Of a DNA stretch of 64,000 bases, positions 13,590-23,370 are shown one piece after another. How positions within the stretch are numbered: position 1 is the first letter of the stretch; each line of letters begins with the position of its first letter. The notes beneath the pieces are model-generated. The model made no database searches. It saw only the letters and a program-made list of their open reading frames with translations, and was not told the origin of the DNA. Source of the DNA: Diphasiastrum complanatum (lineage: Eukaryota; Streptophyta; Lycopodiopsida; Lycopodiales; Lycopodiaceae); NCBI GenBank assembly GCA_029204225.1, contig CM055108.1, positions 10,514,293-10,578,292 on the forward strand, given 5' to 3'. The translations under genes and the position numbers were made by a program.

Positions 13590-14622
13590 AGGCATGATCA
13601 AAGGAAGCCTGGGGATCAATAAAATCTAGAGAGAGAAAATGACTCTCTAGAAAGAGAAAATCCTAGAGAGAGAAAAATGTGCTTTACCAGCTTGGGTAGA
13701 GTGCTTGGTATGAGGGGGGGTGCCGAATCACACCAATACTATAGGGGAGTGCGGGTTGCGACTCAGGGCGAGCTCCAACCAAGTCTCAGCCTCCCTTGCT
13801 GGAATGTTGTCATGGCTCTCGCCTTGGCATGCTAGCGCCCCGGAGACTAGGGTCGGTCACACACTTGAAATGTAACCTTCTCAGATTTATCAATAAAGTG
13901 GGATTTTCTTCAAACTGACTCTGATTACCTTCTGGGTTTCAGTGTTCGGTAAAAGCGCCAGTTGTAAGGCCGCTTTCAAAATTTTTAACTTGGCACATAG
14001 TTGAGGGTCGTATCCCGGGACGCCAGCGGTATGCCGTCGGGACCATTCGGTCCGTGGCGCCAGCGGTATGCTGTCGGGACCATTTGATCCAGGAACTGGT
14101 TGTTTCCATATCTGTCGCGGCTTGTTGTTCTGAGTGTTCCTTGCATGCTGCTACTTTGTGCAGGAACCAAACGTTGTTTCAGAGGCAATGTCAACACTTG
14201 ATGTTGATCAAGAGAAGACCAATGCATCTTTAACGACAATGGTTTTATTCCAAACTCGACAGACTCAAATTTTTATTTTCAGTCTGTATCAAATCCCTTC
14301 ATAATCATCATCTTTTATGCAGATGATATGTCACCATTTAGTAACAATCTGAATTTATTGAAGGATTTAAAATGCATGTTAGCTCTATCAAAAGGAGCAT
14401 CATCTCAGATTTAACAATATGTTAAAACTGAAGTTCAAAGCTTTTTCAGGATCCACATTAAGGAGGAGTGTTAGATTTCTTATGCTCAGCCTTAAACAAT
14501 CGTTCAAGTAATGAGCATCCTGAAAATCGAAGGCCAACTAAATATTTCGGGCCTTCACATTTTTTTTCCTTCAAGATTTTTTGTGCGTTAAAATGTTTTT
14601 TAAAAAAGACCACTTTTTGTTG
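13590..14622 (+). mobile_element. About 1 kb insertion splitting gypsy RT
   Basis: Sequence between the two halves of the gypsy RT. The first part has a three-fold CTAGAGAGAGAAAA-like repeat (13627-13675), a GC-richer block and AATAAAG near 13892. The last part (14300-14480) reads FYADDMSPFSNNLNLLKDLK, resembling the YADD region of a non-LTR reverse transcriptase. It is followed by KGASSQI and VKTEV, placed like the SGLKIN..KTE stretch of such enzymes. It may be more than one nested piece. I could not define terminal repeats or target duplications. Confidence 0.5.
14021..14093 (+). repeat. Two tandem 36-37-bp units
   Basis: CGCCAGCGGTATGCCGTCGG and its near copy CGCCAGCGGTATGCTGTCGG each lead into GACCATT.G.TCC. 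It is GC-rich compared with its surroundings and lies inside the insertion. Confidence 0.85.
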
Positions 14623-15549
14623 TCTTTAACGACACAAATTCTAGAAGAAATGGCAGGATCTGAGGCCTTCAGCTTCCTAGATGGATTTAGTGGCTATTTC
14701 CTAGTCCAGATAGCCCCTGAGGATTGACACAAAATGACATTTGCGATGGAATATGGCATTTATGCTTACAACGTAATGCCTTTGGCTTATGCAATGCCCC
14801 TTCCACGTTCCAATGCATCATGCAAATGGTGTTTCAAGATTTGCTCTACTTCGTTATCAAGATTTATCTTGATGATCTGGGGGTGCATTCTTCCATAGAA
14901 AAACACCTCGAAGCACTTAAAAAGATCTTCATTCGCTGTTGATGGTTTGGAATATCACTAAACCCTGAGAAGTGCCAAATCTGGGTAACCCATGGGGTTG
15001 TACTCAGACACATCATATCAAAGGACGGTATCTCTATCGATCCTTCTAAAATCAAGGTTATAGTTGAGATGCCCTTACATGCGACAGTGAAGGAAGTATA
15101 CATTTTTCTAGGCCATACTAACTACTATCGCATCTTCATAATCAACTATGTCGGTAAGGCATGACTCGTTCATTTAGTTGTAGTTGATCCTAGGTGGATC
15201 GAAAACAAATAAAAGCTTTTGAGGTACTAAAAACCGTGCTCACTACCGCACCTATACTCTGTTCCCGAGATTACATGAACGAATTCCATGTGCATACTGA
15301 TGCAAGTAAGTATGCTATTGGTGGTATCCTAGCACAACCGGGCAAACATAGCAAAGATTTTCTGATACATTTCTTGAGCAGACAACTGGTGCATGCTGAA
15401 GTAAACTATACAACAACCAAAACATGGTCTACGCCGTACAACAATTGCGACACTATTTGCTAGGCCAAACCTTTGCATTTTACACAAACCATCAAGCCCT
15501 GCTATATATTGTAAATAAACCTTGTAAAACCGGACGAATATCAATATGA
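14623..15549 (+). pseudogene. Ty3/gypsy RT-RNase H fragment (3' part)
   Basis: Continues the RT broken at 13589: FLDGFSGYFLVQIAPED near 14674, FGLCNAPSTFQCIMQM after a frameshift near 14780, then IYLDDLGVHSS with a YLDD active-site box near 14860. RNase H follows with AFEVLKTVLTTAPIL, FHVHTDASKYAIGGILAQPG near 15280 and, after another frameshift, VYAVQQLRHYLLGQTF and TNHQALLYIV. The frame ends at 15547-15549. Integrase is missing. Confidence 0.88.
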
Positions 15550-16590
15550 CTGTTAATCCTCAAGTTACATGTCAACATCTTACAGAATGTTTGATTTATA
15601 CTCGAACAAAAAAAATTAATAGATTGATTTAGACAATCTAATAAAACAATAAAATTTAAACTAAAGTCAATGCAAAGCATAGCACATCAAACAAATCAAA
15701 ATAGAATCAATCATTATTTAATAACATAGTATATGACATTTTTTATTTCTGCATAGTTGTCGATTTCTAGCTTGAGTGAAAAACATTTCCCAAATAGAAA
15801 AAATTGTGCATTCTACAAAACCTTGCAAGAATAATTGAACTCCAATTTATTTCAACGTAGATTCATCACTTAGAAAATTCTTCATCTGAAGTTGGTAAGA
15901 GATATCAACAATGAAAATGGTGTGAACGTGTTTTTTTTTTAAGATTAGAGACTTTTATACAATTTCCTTTCTAGATAGTATAGAAAGATGGTGGATCATT
16001 GACATTCTTTCAAATAAATGTCTCTGTAGGATCATCTTCAACGGACGGTTTCAACACAAAAAACTATGCCTAGCATGAAATTTTTTAAAAAAATCAATTA
16101 CAATATAAAGAATATTAAACATTTCAAATATTAAATGAAAGAAAATATGCTTAGCATGGAAGGAGTTATATACTATGTCTTTAAAAAAAATAAAAAATGG
16201 AAATAGAGCTTTAACTTTTGAACTCAAAGGATATAACCTCTAGTAGTCTTTGAATTTTTGAAAGGGTGTATGAAATGCATGGACTTGCCATATAGGGCAT
16301 GCAATGTGCATGTATAGGGTGTGCAAGGCATACACATAGGGCACAAAGGGGCACAATATATCATAAGATACAGAACGATGAAGCATAAGAATAATTTAAT
16401 AGTCATATGATTTGATAGATGTTTTGATTATGGGAGGGATTGTTGGTTTCAAGCAAAACACAAGTGCGTTTTCTGACCTCATCAATATGCTTAGAACCTT
16501 TTTCTTATGTGGAGATCCCAAGCACCCATTTCATGGCATACACAGGCTCCTCCTCTTCCTATAAAAAGAGCAGGCACGCACACACTCCTT
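15550..16590. other. AT-rich non-coding DNA with one dispersed repeat
   Basis: No gene is seen. It holds the repeat at 15641-15930 and a short GGGCAT/GGGCAC-rich stretch near 16260-16350. Past 16590 the DNA matches the 3' flank of the lipase. Confidence 0.5.
15641..15930 (+). repeat. 290-bp dispersed repeat, inverted copy at 59932-60220
   Basis: Reverse-complement comparison with 59932-60220 shows long near-identical stretches, for example GCAAAGCATAGCACATCAAA and AACTTCAGATGAAGAATTTT seen from the other strand. No frame is shared. Confidence 0.8.
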
Positions 16591-16859
16591 GCAATCAAAT
16601 AAGAAGTCATGCACTGTTCTTGTAGATTGTATATCTTGGTATCCAGTGCAGTCTTTTTGGTAGCCAAACCCAACAATGCTCACAACAGAGTTGATGAAAG
16701 GCTTTCCCATCTTGCCTTTGTTCTTCAACTCTTGCTCCATATAAAGCTGACGAGAAGAAGTTGATTTAAGTTTCGTGTTCGTTAGTTCCTTCTTCTTCTT
16801 CATGATCATGGTTTGTGCAGAAAGAAAAAACGAAGTTGTAGCTCCTACTTTTGTGCGGT
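16591..16859 (-). pseudogene. 3' flank of the lipase pseudogene
   Basis: The reverse complement contains blocks shared with the DNA after the intact lipase stop: ACCGCACAAAAG, a CTTTCTTTCTGC-like block, CATGAAGAAGAAG and CGTCAGCTTTAT. It continues the shuffled lipase copy. Confidence 0.7.
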
Positions 16860-17290
16860 TTACTCGTCCCTGTACACGATAGGGATGTCCTCCTCCTCTC
16901 TATCACGCTACACCCATCTCCCTTCTTCGTCGTTTACTTTCTTGCTGCCACCAGTAGGAAGAAATGATGTATTCGGGCTTCAAAAGCTCCAAGAATTTGT
17001 TGAGAAGAGCGAGATCGCGATGCCCGGAGAAGGAAAACCTTCTCTTGGTACTGACATATGCATCCAGAAGGTGCAGATAGGCTTCAAGGTTGTGATGACT
17101 AGCAAAGTCCAAAAACCCCCACTGCAAGCGGGACGAATTCTGAGTGTTGAAGGCCAGTTCTACGCCCACATGAGAGGTCCTTGGTAACTTGTCAATCCAT
17201 CTTCGAAGGACATGTAGATCCTCATTCAAAACCACGCCCAATACGTGGGGCACTACATCTTTCTCGTTCACCACCCTCAAATTTTGATAA
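16860..17290 (-). pseudogene. Lipase pseudogene, C-terminal segment
   Basis: Corresponds to about residues 425-568 of the intact lipase: NLRVVNEKDVVPHVLGVVLN, WIDKLPRTSHVGVELAFN, WGFLDFASHHNLEAYLHLLD, and an ending IVYRDE then stop at 16860-16862. The catalytic Asp and His positions are kept, but the tyrosine of YSHVG is lost by a small deletion. There is no upstream continuation into the Ser-containing region, so this is a detached exon-like block. Confidence 0.9.
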
Positions 17291-17298
17291 AGAAACAA

Positions 17299-17754
17299 AA
17301 TAATAGAGATGCAAACAGAAAATCAGCAGCATACACAGTTATGTTCAGACATTAACTAGGCTCATTCTTGTTGGACAATCTTATTGAATGAAACATAACA
17401 ATCATGACAGCAGAAGGAGCACCCATAAATGAAGATGCAAATGCTACAGTAGACTCTAAGAACACTTGCACAAACACTAGCTATCACATAAGAATGGAAC
17501 ACACACAACTTCTAAGCGGTAGCTTTCCCACACACACTCTTTCCTTTTACACAAGGTGCCCAATAGTTGCACCTCCTTTTATTCTAGTTGCCTCAGCTAA
17601 AGCCTAAGTTCATGGCTTGATTACACCTGTCACTACCTAATGGTAATTCCTAAAATCAAGTTTGTTTACAACAGGACAGAGGTAGGAGTTGATTTCCAGC
17701 TTCTTAGGTTGCTAGTTGTTCCTTAAATCAAGGTGAAAGGTTGACAAACAGTAG
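17299..17754. other. Non-coding spacer within lipase wreck
   Basis: Nothing recognised. It separates the C-terminal lipase block from a gag-like fragment. Confidence 0.4.
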
Positions 17755-17756
17755 TC

Positions 17757-17905
17757 AGCTTTTAATCTTCAACATGGAAATGAGCTCCTCCATGAAGTTA
17801 ACCTCCTCCATAAGCTCTTGCGCTTCCACCATTTCCACCATCTGAGCCTCATCCGCTTCTTCCTCCTCGATCTCGCTTGGACATTGTCTGGCCACATGCC
17901 CAAAA
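17757..17905 (-). pseudogene. Retrotransposon gag tail with half zinc knuckle
   Basis: On the minus strand this reads GFGHVARQCPSEIEEEEADE and continues as an acidic, Met-rich tail to a stop near 17757. GHVARQC is the second half of a CCHC zinc knuckle. It is fused directly to the lipase block 17906-17986, where the lipase sequence breaks inside LRAELIK. Confidence 0.6.
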
Positions 17906-17986
17906 CCCTCTGCACTTGATAAGCTCTGCTCTGAGGTCTGTTTCAATAGGGTCAAGAAGCCCTTCCCAGTTATTTGCTCCTGTTGC
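17906..17986 (-). pseudogene. Lipase pseudogene, block around residues 131-150
   Basis: Reads GANNWEGLLDPIETDLRAEL, nearly identical to the intact lipase (GANNWEGLLDPIDPDLRAEL). It lies on the wrong side of the later-residue block at 18640-18830, so the order is shuffled. Confidence 0.88.
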
Positions 17987-17997
17987 TTGAGTGGGGG

Positions 17998-18620
17998 TGT
18001 TGCGGGACTGTTTGTCAAGCCACGCACAGGAGGCTTGTGCGACTGCCTGCCTGCGTGAACGTGCCCGAGCGCATGTTGGTTGTCCTCGTTGTCCCATAAG
18101 CAGTTACGGTCCTTGGGTTCCTCTCCATATAAGAAGGAAGTTGCACATTATATCCTCTATCCCCTGGTACCAACCCTTTTGGGGGTTTAACGGATGACGG
18201 GTGGTAGGCGACTGGGGTTGGGATCCCAGTACGCGGCTCGTGTGGGTACGTGTGTGTGTGTGGCCCTGAGGCCCAAATTCTTTACATGGTATCAGAGCCA
18301 GTGGGGGGTTCCTTTGCTTGTGCTTGCTTGAGTGGGGGTGTTGCGGGACTGTTTGTCAAGCCAGGCACAGGAGGCTTGTGCGCCTGCTTGCCTGTGCCCG
18401 AGCGCATGTTGGTTGTCCTCATTGTCCCATAAGCAGTTAGGGTCCTTGGGTTCCTCTCCATATAAGAAGTAAGTTGCACATTATATTCTCTATCCCTCGG
18501 TACCAGCCCTTTTGGGGGTTAGGCGGATGGCCGGTGGCTAGGCGACTGGGGTTGGGATCCCAGTTCGCGTCTCGCGTGGGTACGTGTGTGTCCGTGGCCC
18601 TGAGGCCCAAATTCTTTACA
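17998..18620 (+). mobile_element. Minimal LTR element (TRIM/SMART-like)
   Basis: Two direct repeats, 17998-18286 (289 bp) and 18339-18620 (282 bp), begin TGTTGCGGGACTG and end CCCAAATTCTTTACA, so each is bounded TG..CA. Each has CCATATAAGAAG as a possible TATA box. Between them are only 52 bp: TGGTATCAGAGC (18287-18298, matching the initiator tRNA-Met primer site) followed by G-rich stretches GTGGGGGG and GAGTGGGGG, the latter acting as the polypurine-like tract before the second repeat. Another GAGTGGGGG precedes the first repeat and another primer site follows the second, so it is a slice of a head-to-tail array. No protein is encoded. Confidence 0.88.
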
Positions 18621-18632
18621 TGGTATTAGAGC
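18621..18632 (+). other. Second copia-type primer binding site
   Basis: TGGTATTAGAGC immediately follows the second terminal repeat, one base from the site at 18287. After it the sequence reverts to lipase DNA near 18646. Confidence 0.8.
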
Positions 18633-18639
18633 AAGATAC

Positions 18640-18830
18640 CATGTAAACTGCGGATCCATTCAGGAATTGTGGCAGTTCCCCTCCAAGCCACCACAATGTC
18701 CTGCCTTCCCAGCCTTTTAATCTCACCCGCGGAAGTGCACACTGCAACAAAGCCCGACCAATTGGAGTCTAGACTCCACTTTTCCACGTTTCTGCTGTTG
18801 ATGTCCATGTCACATGACACCAACGGTCAC
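18640..18830 (-). pseudogene. Lipase pseudogene, block around residues 210-265
   Basis: Reads SLDSNWSGFVAVCTSAGEIK, then RLGRQDIVVAWRGTATIPEW, matching the intact lipase block just before its catalytic serine region. It ends at the edge of the TRIM-like array. Confidence 0.9.
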
Positions 18831-19199
18831 TGCTAACTGTTAGCACTTGTATAGTGATGACGATGGATGTGTCTAGACGACATAGAAGACATAGGATAAG
18901 TAAGGCTTTTCTTGGCATGCTCGATGCATTGTCACGTAGATGTAAATATGTAGGGCATCATATTGCACATTATAGGATCTTGGCATGCTATCAACGTGCG
19001 GATATATGTGCAAGCATCGTGAAGCTACTTGCATACTTGCACGCTTTTTGTAATAGAGATATCGCTTTTTGTGATAGAGATATCGTCTGTATGTGTGTGA
19101 GATCTTGTTTGCTTTGTGATTGATCAATTAAGTACCTTTTCTGATTCATAATCTATGAGTTGGACGAAAGAACTAGCCAGGGAAGGGGCAGATCCACTG
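18831..19199. other. Unrelated sequence inside lipase wreck
   Basis: No match to the lipase was found, and no other gene. It includes a short TTTTTGTAATAGAGATATCG / TTTTTGTGATAGAGATATCG tandem pair (19048-19086). Confidence 0.4.
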
Positions 19200-19391
19200 T
19201 TATTTTGTGGATTCTTCATTCGTCGTGGCTGCAAAGGCTAAGTTTGTGTACTGCCTAGAAGGCAAACCTGCATATTTGGCCATGTTGTTTATTATGAGGG
19301 AGTGGACAGGTACTGCAGTAGCAGGAATATATGTGACACTAGCCCTACTTTCATCCAAGCGCTGTGCAGGTATCCTTACCAACACAGCCAT
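19200..19391 (-). pseudogene. Lipase pseudogene, N-terminal segment
   Basis: Starts MAVLVRIPAQRLDESRASVT against MAVLARIPAQGLNESRATAV in the intact gene and keeps the Ser/Ala-rich transit-peptide-like composition (ATAVPVHSLIINN). It includes a short insertion after RASV. It runs out of lipase similarity at about residue 60, near NEESTK. Confidence 0.9.
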
Positions 19392-19870
19392 ATCTGCAAT
19401 TCACCGAGTTCTTCTGTATGTTGAGCTATAGCTTAACTAATCGCTGACAATCAGAAACTTTTCTTGTTGTTTTCTCGATATATGGTTTATATGATGGATG
19501 GGTTATCGACGGGAGAGAGTTATCTATCGTGTATCGGATATTGGAATAGAGATGTGAATGATGGATGCATTTGGTTCTGATGATGGGAGGCTCGAGAGAG
19601 TCATGGTTTATATAGGTGAGCTTGGACTCTGGGCTCTGGATTCTGGACCAACCAACACTCTATAGTCAAGCCGGTTAGAATCTACTCTACCGTTCCAATT
19701 TCTATGCATGGATGGAGTCTGGAGATGTCACTGGTCAGAGAAGATCGAGCGTGTATTGGAGAATTTATTCTAGCCTTCATGATTCTGACAGTTTGGGAGC
19801 GCCGGGAATGGAATCTGGATTCTACTTCAAAAACCCGTATCATACATAAAATCTTTGAGAGGGTTTTATT
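19392..19870 (-). promoter_or_regulatory. Promoter and 5' leader of lipase pseudogene
   Basis: The reverse complement matches the upstream DNA of the intact lipase, including the CTATATAAACC TATA box (19607-19616 on this strand as GGTTTATATAGG), the leader CGATAGATAACTCT and TAGTTAAGCTATAGCTCAAC just before the start codon. Confidence 0.85.
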
Positions 19871-20555
19871 CAAGCATATTATGAACGTTTTATGAATAAT
19901 AGTCCTTAGAAAACCTGAAATCTTTACAAAATAAAGGATATTTTGAGGATTAAGGTTTTATGAAACACCACTGAATGTGACATAGTTAAAAAGTCAAATG
20001 TGAAAAGTCCCACCTCTTAATTTGAGTCATTAGTTCAACTTTAAATTCATCACATTATTCATGAGAATGTCCATGAATGTGACACAGTTGAAAAGTCGTC
20101 CATGAATGTGACATAGTTGAAAAGTCAAATGTGAAAAGTCCCATCTCTTAATTTGAGTCATTTGTTCAACTTTAAATTCATCACATTATTCACGAGATTG
20201 TTCACATTATTCACAAGAATGTTCAGGACAAAAACCATGAGTGAAAAGTCAACAAAAACACCTACTTCTTTATAACATCAACTAGACCAAGAAAAACCCT
20301 TCGCTCTTAGCAAGCCATCATAAACAATGAACATTGAACAAGGATGTTGTGGAATATCACATGTGACATAAGGCTTTTTTTCATTGGTGGGTCTTATCTT
20401 GATATAGGTGCATAATATATTATTATGTTGGCCAACCTTTTGAGTTTATTAAAAGATCATCTTTATACACAGTTCTTATAATTTTTGCCTTCAACATCTA
20501 GATTACTAGATGGGCACAATTTCACAGTTTCAAGCTCTTAAAAAGTTTAAAATCA
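19620..20555 (+). repeat. Left arm of imperfect palindrome
   Basis: The reverse complement aligns with 21545-22456 with gaps. Landmarks: GCATAATATATTATTATGTTGGCCA (20411-20435) pairs with TGGCCAACATAATAATATATTATGC in the right arm, GCACAATTTCACAGTTTCAAGCTC (about 20515-20538) with GAGCTTGAAATTGTGAAATTGTGAGC, and CACCTACTTCTTTATAA with its complement. This arm has an extra local duplication (19972-20070 and 20103-20200, TGAATGTGACATAG... units). Confidence 0.85.
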
Positions 20556-21544
20556 CATTTCCACATGTCCAAATTGCATAGATTCCATTCATGATTTATG
20601 TACGTAGAATTTTCACAATCACATCCTAAATGTTCTTGATTTACAAATTGTAGTCATCATGACCTCTTGAATTGAACAATTTTATGTGACAAGCCACGAG
20701 GCCTTATCAATTATTGCTTGTTGAGATTAAAGGTGTCGGTTTTAATTTGTTTGTTGAAATTGGGTATATGTATGCTATTGCCATGTGCTATAAAGCATTT
20801 TGAAGTAACCCTCTTATTGTGATTTGTGTCGGTTCTTGTTTGTTCAAATTGGGCATATGTATGTTATTGCCATGTGTTATAGAAAGCATCTTTTTGTAAA
20901 CCTCATGGTGTGTCATTTATGAAAGTCAACAATACCAAATTTACAAGAATGTCTTGGATCGACTGCACATCCATCATCTTCAACTCAGCAACAACAAAGC
21001 AAAGTTGCAACGCAGTTTTTTTTGTTAATAATGGATGTCGACTCAGATGAGAATCTACTTGTAGATTGTTAGACTGACGAAGAAGATGAGTCATCAACTT
21101 TATCAACTGAAAAGCAGAGCCTTGACAATATATCAAGCACTGATGAGTTGAGTGGAGTTAGTGAAAACTCCATTGAATTTGAATTGTAAAAAAATAGTAT
21201 CAAAAATATTTTTAGTGCTCTTAAGATTTTGTGGATTTCTTATATAATGCTTTTAGTGTATTCTATGAGTTATTTGTAAAAAGTTAATTTAAACTATTAA
21301 AAATGATAAATATTGAAGTTCTTTGTTTACATGATAGAGATCTTCAATTTTTTGAGTTTATTGAAAAGTTTGATTCTTTTGGACATGGTTTTACTATTTT
21401 TTTTGTGTCAAAGTGTATGTTTTTATATTAGATTTTTTGTTAAATTTGAGAATTTTAATGCAAAAAAGCATATTTTTGGACAAATTTTAAAAAACTACTA
21501 AGTGGTTACTCTTTTTTAAGATTTTGACCCGTTTCGAAAGATTT
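20556..21544. other. Centre of palindrome, no gene
   Basis: AT-rich. It has an internal pair of about 90-bp copies (about 20732-20800 and 20822-20890), both with ATATGTATG.TATTGCCATGTG. No protein recognised. Confidence 0.55.
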
Positions 21545-22456
21545 TGCGTTGAGCTTGAAATTGTGAAATTGTGAGCATGTAGTTTTTCATAAGAATCTAG
21601 ACATAGAGGGCAAAAATTACAAGAACTACGATATTGTAAAGATGTTCTTTTAAAAAAACTCAAAGGTTGGCCAACATAATAATATATTATGCACCTATAT
21701 CAAGATAAGACCCAGCAATGAGAAAAAGTGTATGTCACATGGGATATTCCACAACATCCCAATGTTCATTGTTTATGATGGCTTGCTATGACGGTTTTTC
21801 TTGGTCTAGTTAATATTATAAAGAAGTAGGTGCTTTTGTTGACTTTTACTCATGTTTTTTCTCCTCAATATTCTCATTTACGTGATGAATTTAAAGTTGA
21901 ACTAATGACTCAAAGAGGTGGGACTTTTCACATGTGACTTTTCAACTATTTCAATGGTGTTTCATAAAACCTTTTTTGAGTTATCCTTAGAATATCCCTA
22001 TTTTTGTAAATAATTTAGATTTTTTATTTATATTCTTTAACGAAAATCCAATCCATCCCATTGGGGTGTATGGGTAGAGTTGTTTATTGCCATTCGAAGG
22101 TACATGCTCTAATCCCAACCACTTCATAATGACATCAAGGAGCTTAGCTCCCTAAATGGCATTGCAAGTATATATGTAACAATTTTTTATAATAACCACT
22201 AGTTGCTTAATCATGTATTTGGAAAAAATATATAACCTGTTCAAAGACTTTATGATATGGGTTTTTGAAGAAGAATCCAGATTTCATTCCTTTACTTCAG
22301 ATGAAAGCTGGAATAAATTTTCCAATACACGCTCGATCTCCTTAGAAGCTGACCATTGACTTCTCCATCTTGAAAGGTAGAGTAGATTCTAAAGTACACG
22401 CTTCCCTTGACTATAGACTATTACTTGGTACATAATCCAGAGCCCAGACTCCAAGC
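21545..22456 (-). repeat. Right arm of imperfect palindrome
   Basis: Pairs with 19620-20555. The block CTCATGTTTTTTCTCC...GTGATGAATTTAAAGTTGAACT also appears upstream of the intact lipase (55080-55140), so the arms are duplicated lipase upstream DNA. It carries an extra roughly 165 bp (22040-22205) absent from the left arm. Confidence 0.85.
22040..22205 (+). mobile_element. Possible SINE-like insertion
   Basis: Present only in the right palindrome arm. It contains GGTGTATGGGTAGAGTTG, loosely like an RNA polymerase III A box, then ATTCGAAGGTACATGCTC, loosely like a B box, and ends AT-rich. The two boxes are weak, so SINE identity is tentative; the presence/absence difference is the firmer observation. 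Confidence 0.35.
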
Positions 22457-22720
22457 ACTTTGAGGCTGGTGAATGAGAGAAATGTAGTTCCCCATGTACT
22501 GGGCCTGGTTCTGAACATCTCTACACGGACGACTAAACTACACAAAAGTAGGTGCTACAACTTCTTTCTTTCTTTCTTTCTACACAAACCATTCTTGATC
22601 ATGAAGAAGAGAAAGAAGAAGAAGAAGGAACTAACGAACACTTAAATCAACTCCTTCTCGTCATCTTTATGTGGAGCAAGATATGAAAGCCTTTCATCAA
22701 CTCTCATGTTTTCTAAACTT
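22240..22720 (+). pseudogene. Lipase remnant: promoter + short coding block + 3' flank
   Basis: Three lipase pieces are joined. Pieces: upstream promoter DNA (GAATCCAGATTTC to CCCAGACTCCAAGC, 22270-22456), a coding block LVNERNVVPHVLGLVLN at 22463-22515 corresponding to about residues 426-442, and the 3' flank (CTACACAAAAGTAGGTGCTA onward, with CATGAAGAAGAGAAAG). TATA, start codon, catalytic serine and C-terminus are deleted. Confidence 0.85.
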
Positions 22721-22734
22721 CTAGCCAATGTCTT

Positions 22735-23054
22735 TCTTATTTTTGGATTTGACCTCACTCATAAAGGTCCTAGTACAATGATTTACAATGCCACTTAAGC
22801 AACTTGCATAATCACCCACAAATCCATACACACATGGAGGAGAAAAGGAGAACACCCCCACAATAGCATGACAAATACACACACTACATTACCAACATGA
22901 GAGAGATCTCATTAAAATAGTGATTATTAATCAATAGTTGTTAGACTCCTACTGATTACCTTACCAGGCTCAATGTCAAGATTAGGAATGTAGTGAATAA
23001 TACTCAAATTACTTGATTGCTTGATATATATACAAATTAGTCATTACTCCTACA
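22735..23054 (-). mobile_element. Partial copia LTR, minus orientation
   Basis: On the minus strand it starts TGTAGGAGTAATGAC. It aligns with 58245-58569, which lies in the same position relative to the intact lipase. The lower-coordinate end is not defined. Confidence 0.65.
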
Positions 23055-23074
23055 ATTCTAGTTCCCCTTATAGA

Positions 23075-23255
23075 TTAATCTATTTCTTGTACACCCATAG
23101 GTACATGAAAATTTTCATTTTTATTCTTGCTAAGATTTTTCGTGAGTATGTCAGTTGCTTGTTTGTCAAACAAGTGATGAAGCTTTAGTTTTTTAGCTTA
23201 AAACTTCACTTATATGAATTGGTAGTGGAACTCAATACAATTGGTTCTTTGATAG
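23075..23255 (-). pseudogene. Copia RNase H fragment
   Basis: Parallel to 58600-58770, where KHIEVHCHF-like RNase H sequence is readable. Here it is cut at about 23255 and followed by another copia lineage. Confidence 0.55.
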
Positions 23256-23370
23256 CTTGAAGAAACTAGACACAAAAAGGCACTATAGGAGCAACACCAA
23301 GGAATCCTAAAGGAATTGAAATAGCCACCCTAGGAATATACCTAGGAGAACACTTTATCAACAATATGGC

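Noticed and set aside
17755-18097. A lipase-zinc knuckle fusion gene on the minus strand
   Set aside because: The two frames containing the lipase block and the gag block differ, and both run into LTR sequence, so it is a chance junction of fragments.
22058-22130. A tRNA gene
   Set aside because: A- and B-box-like motifs are weak and no cloverleaf can be formed by eye.
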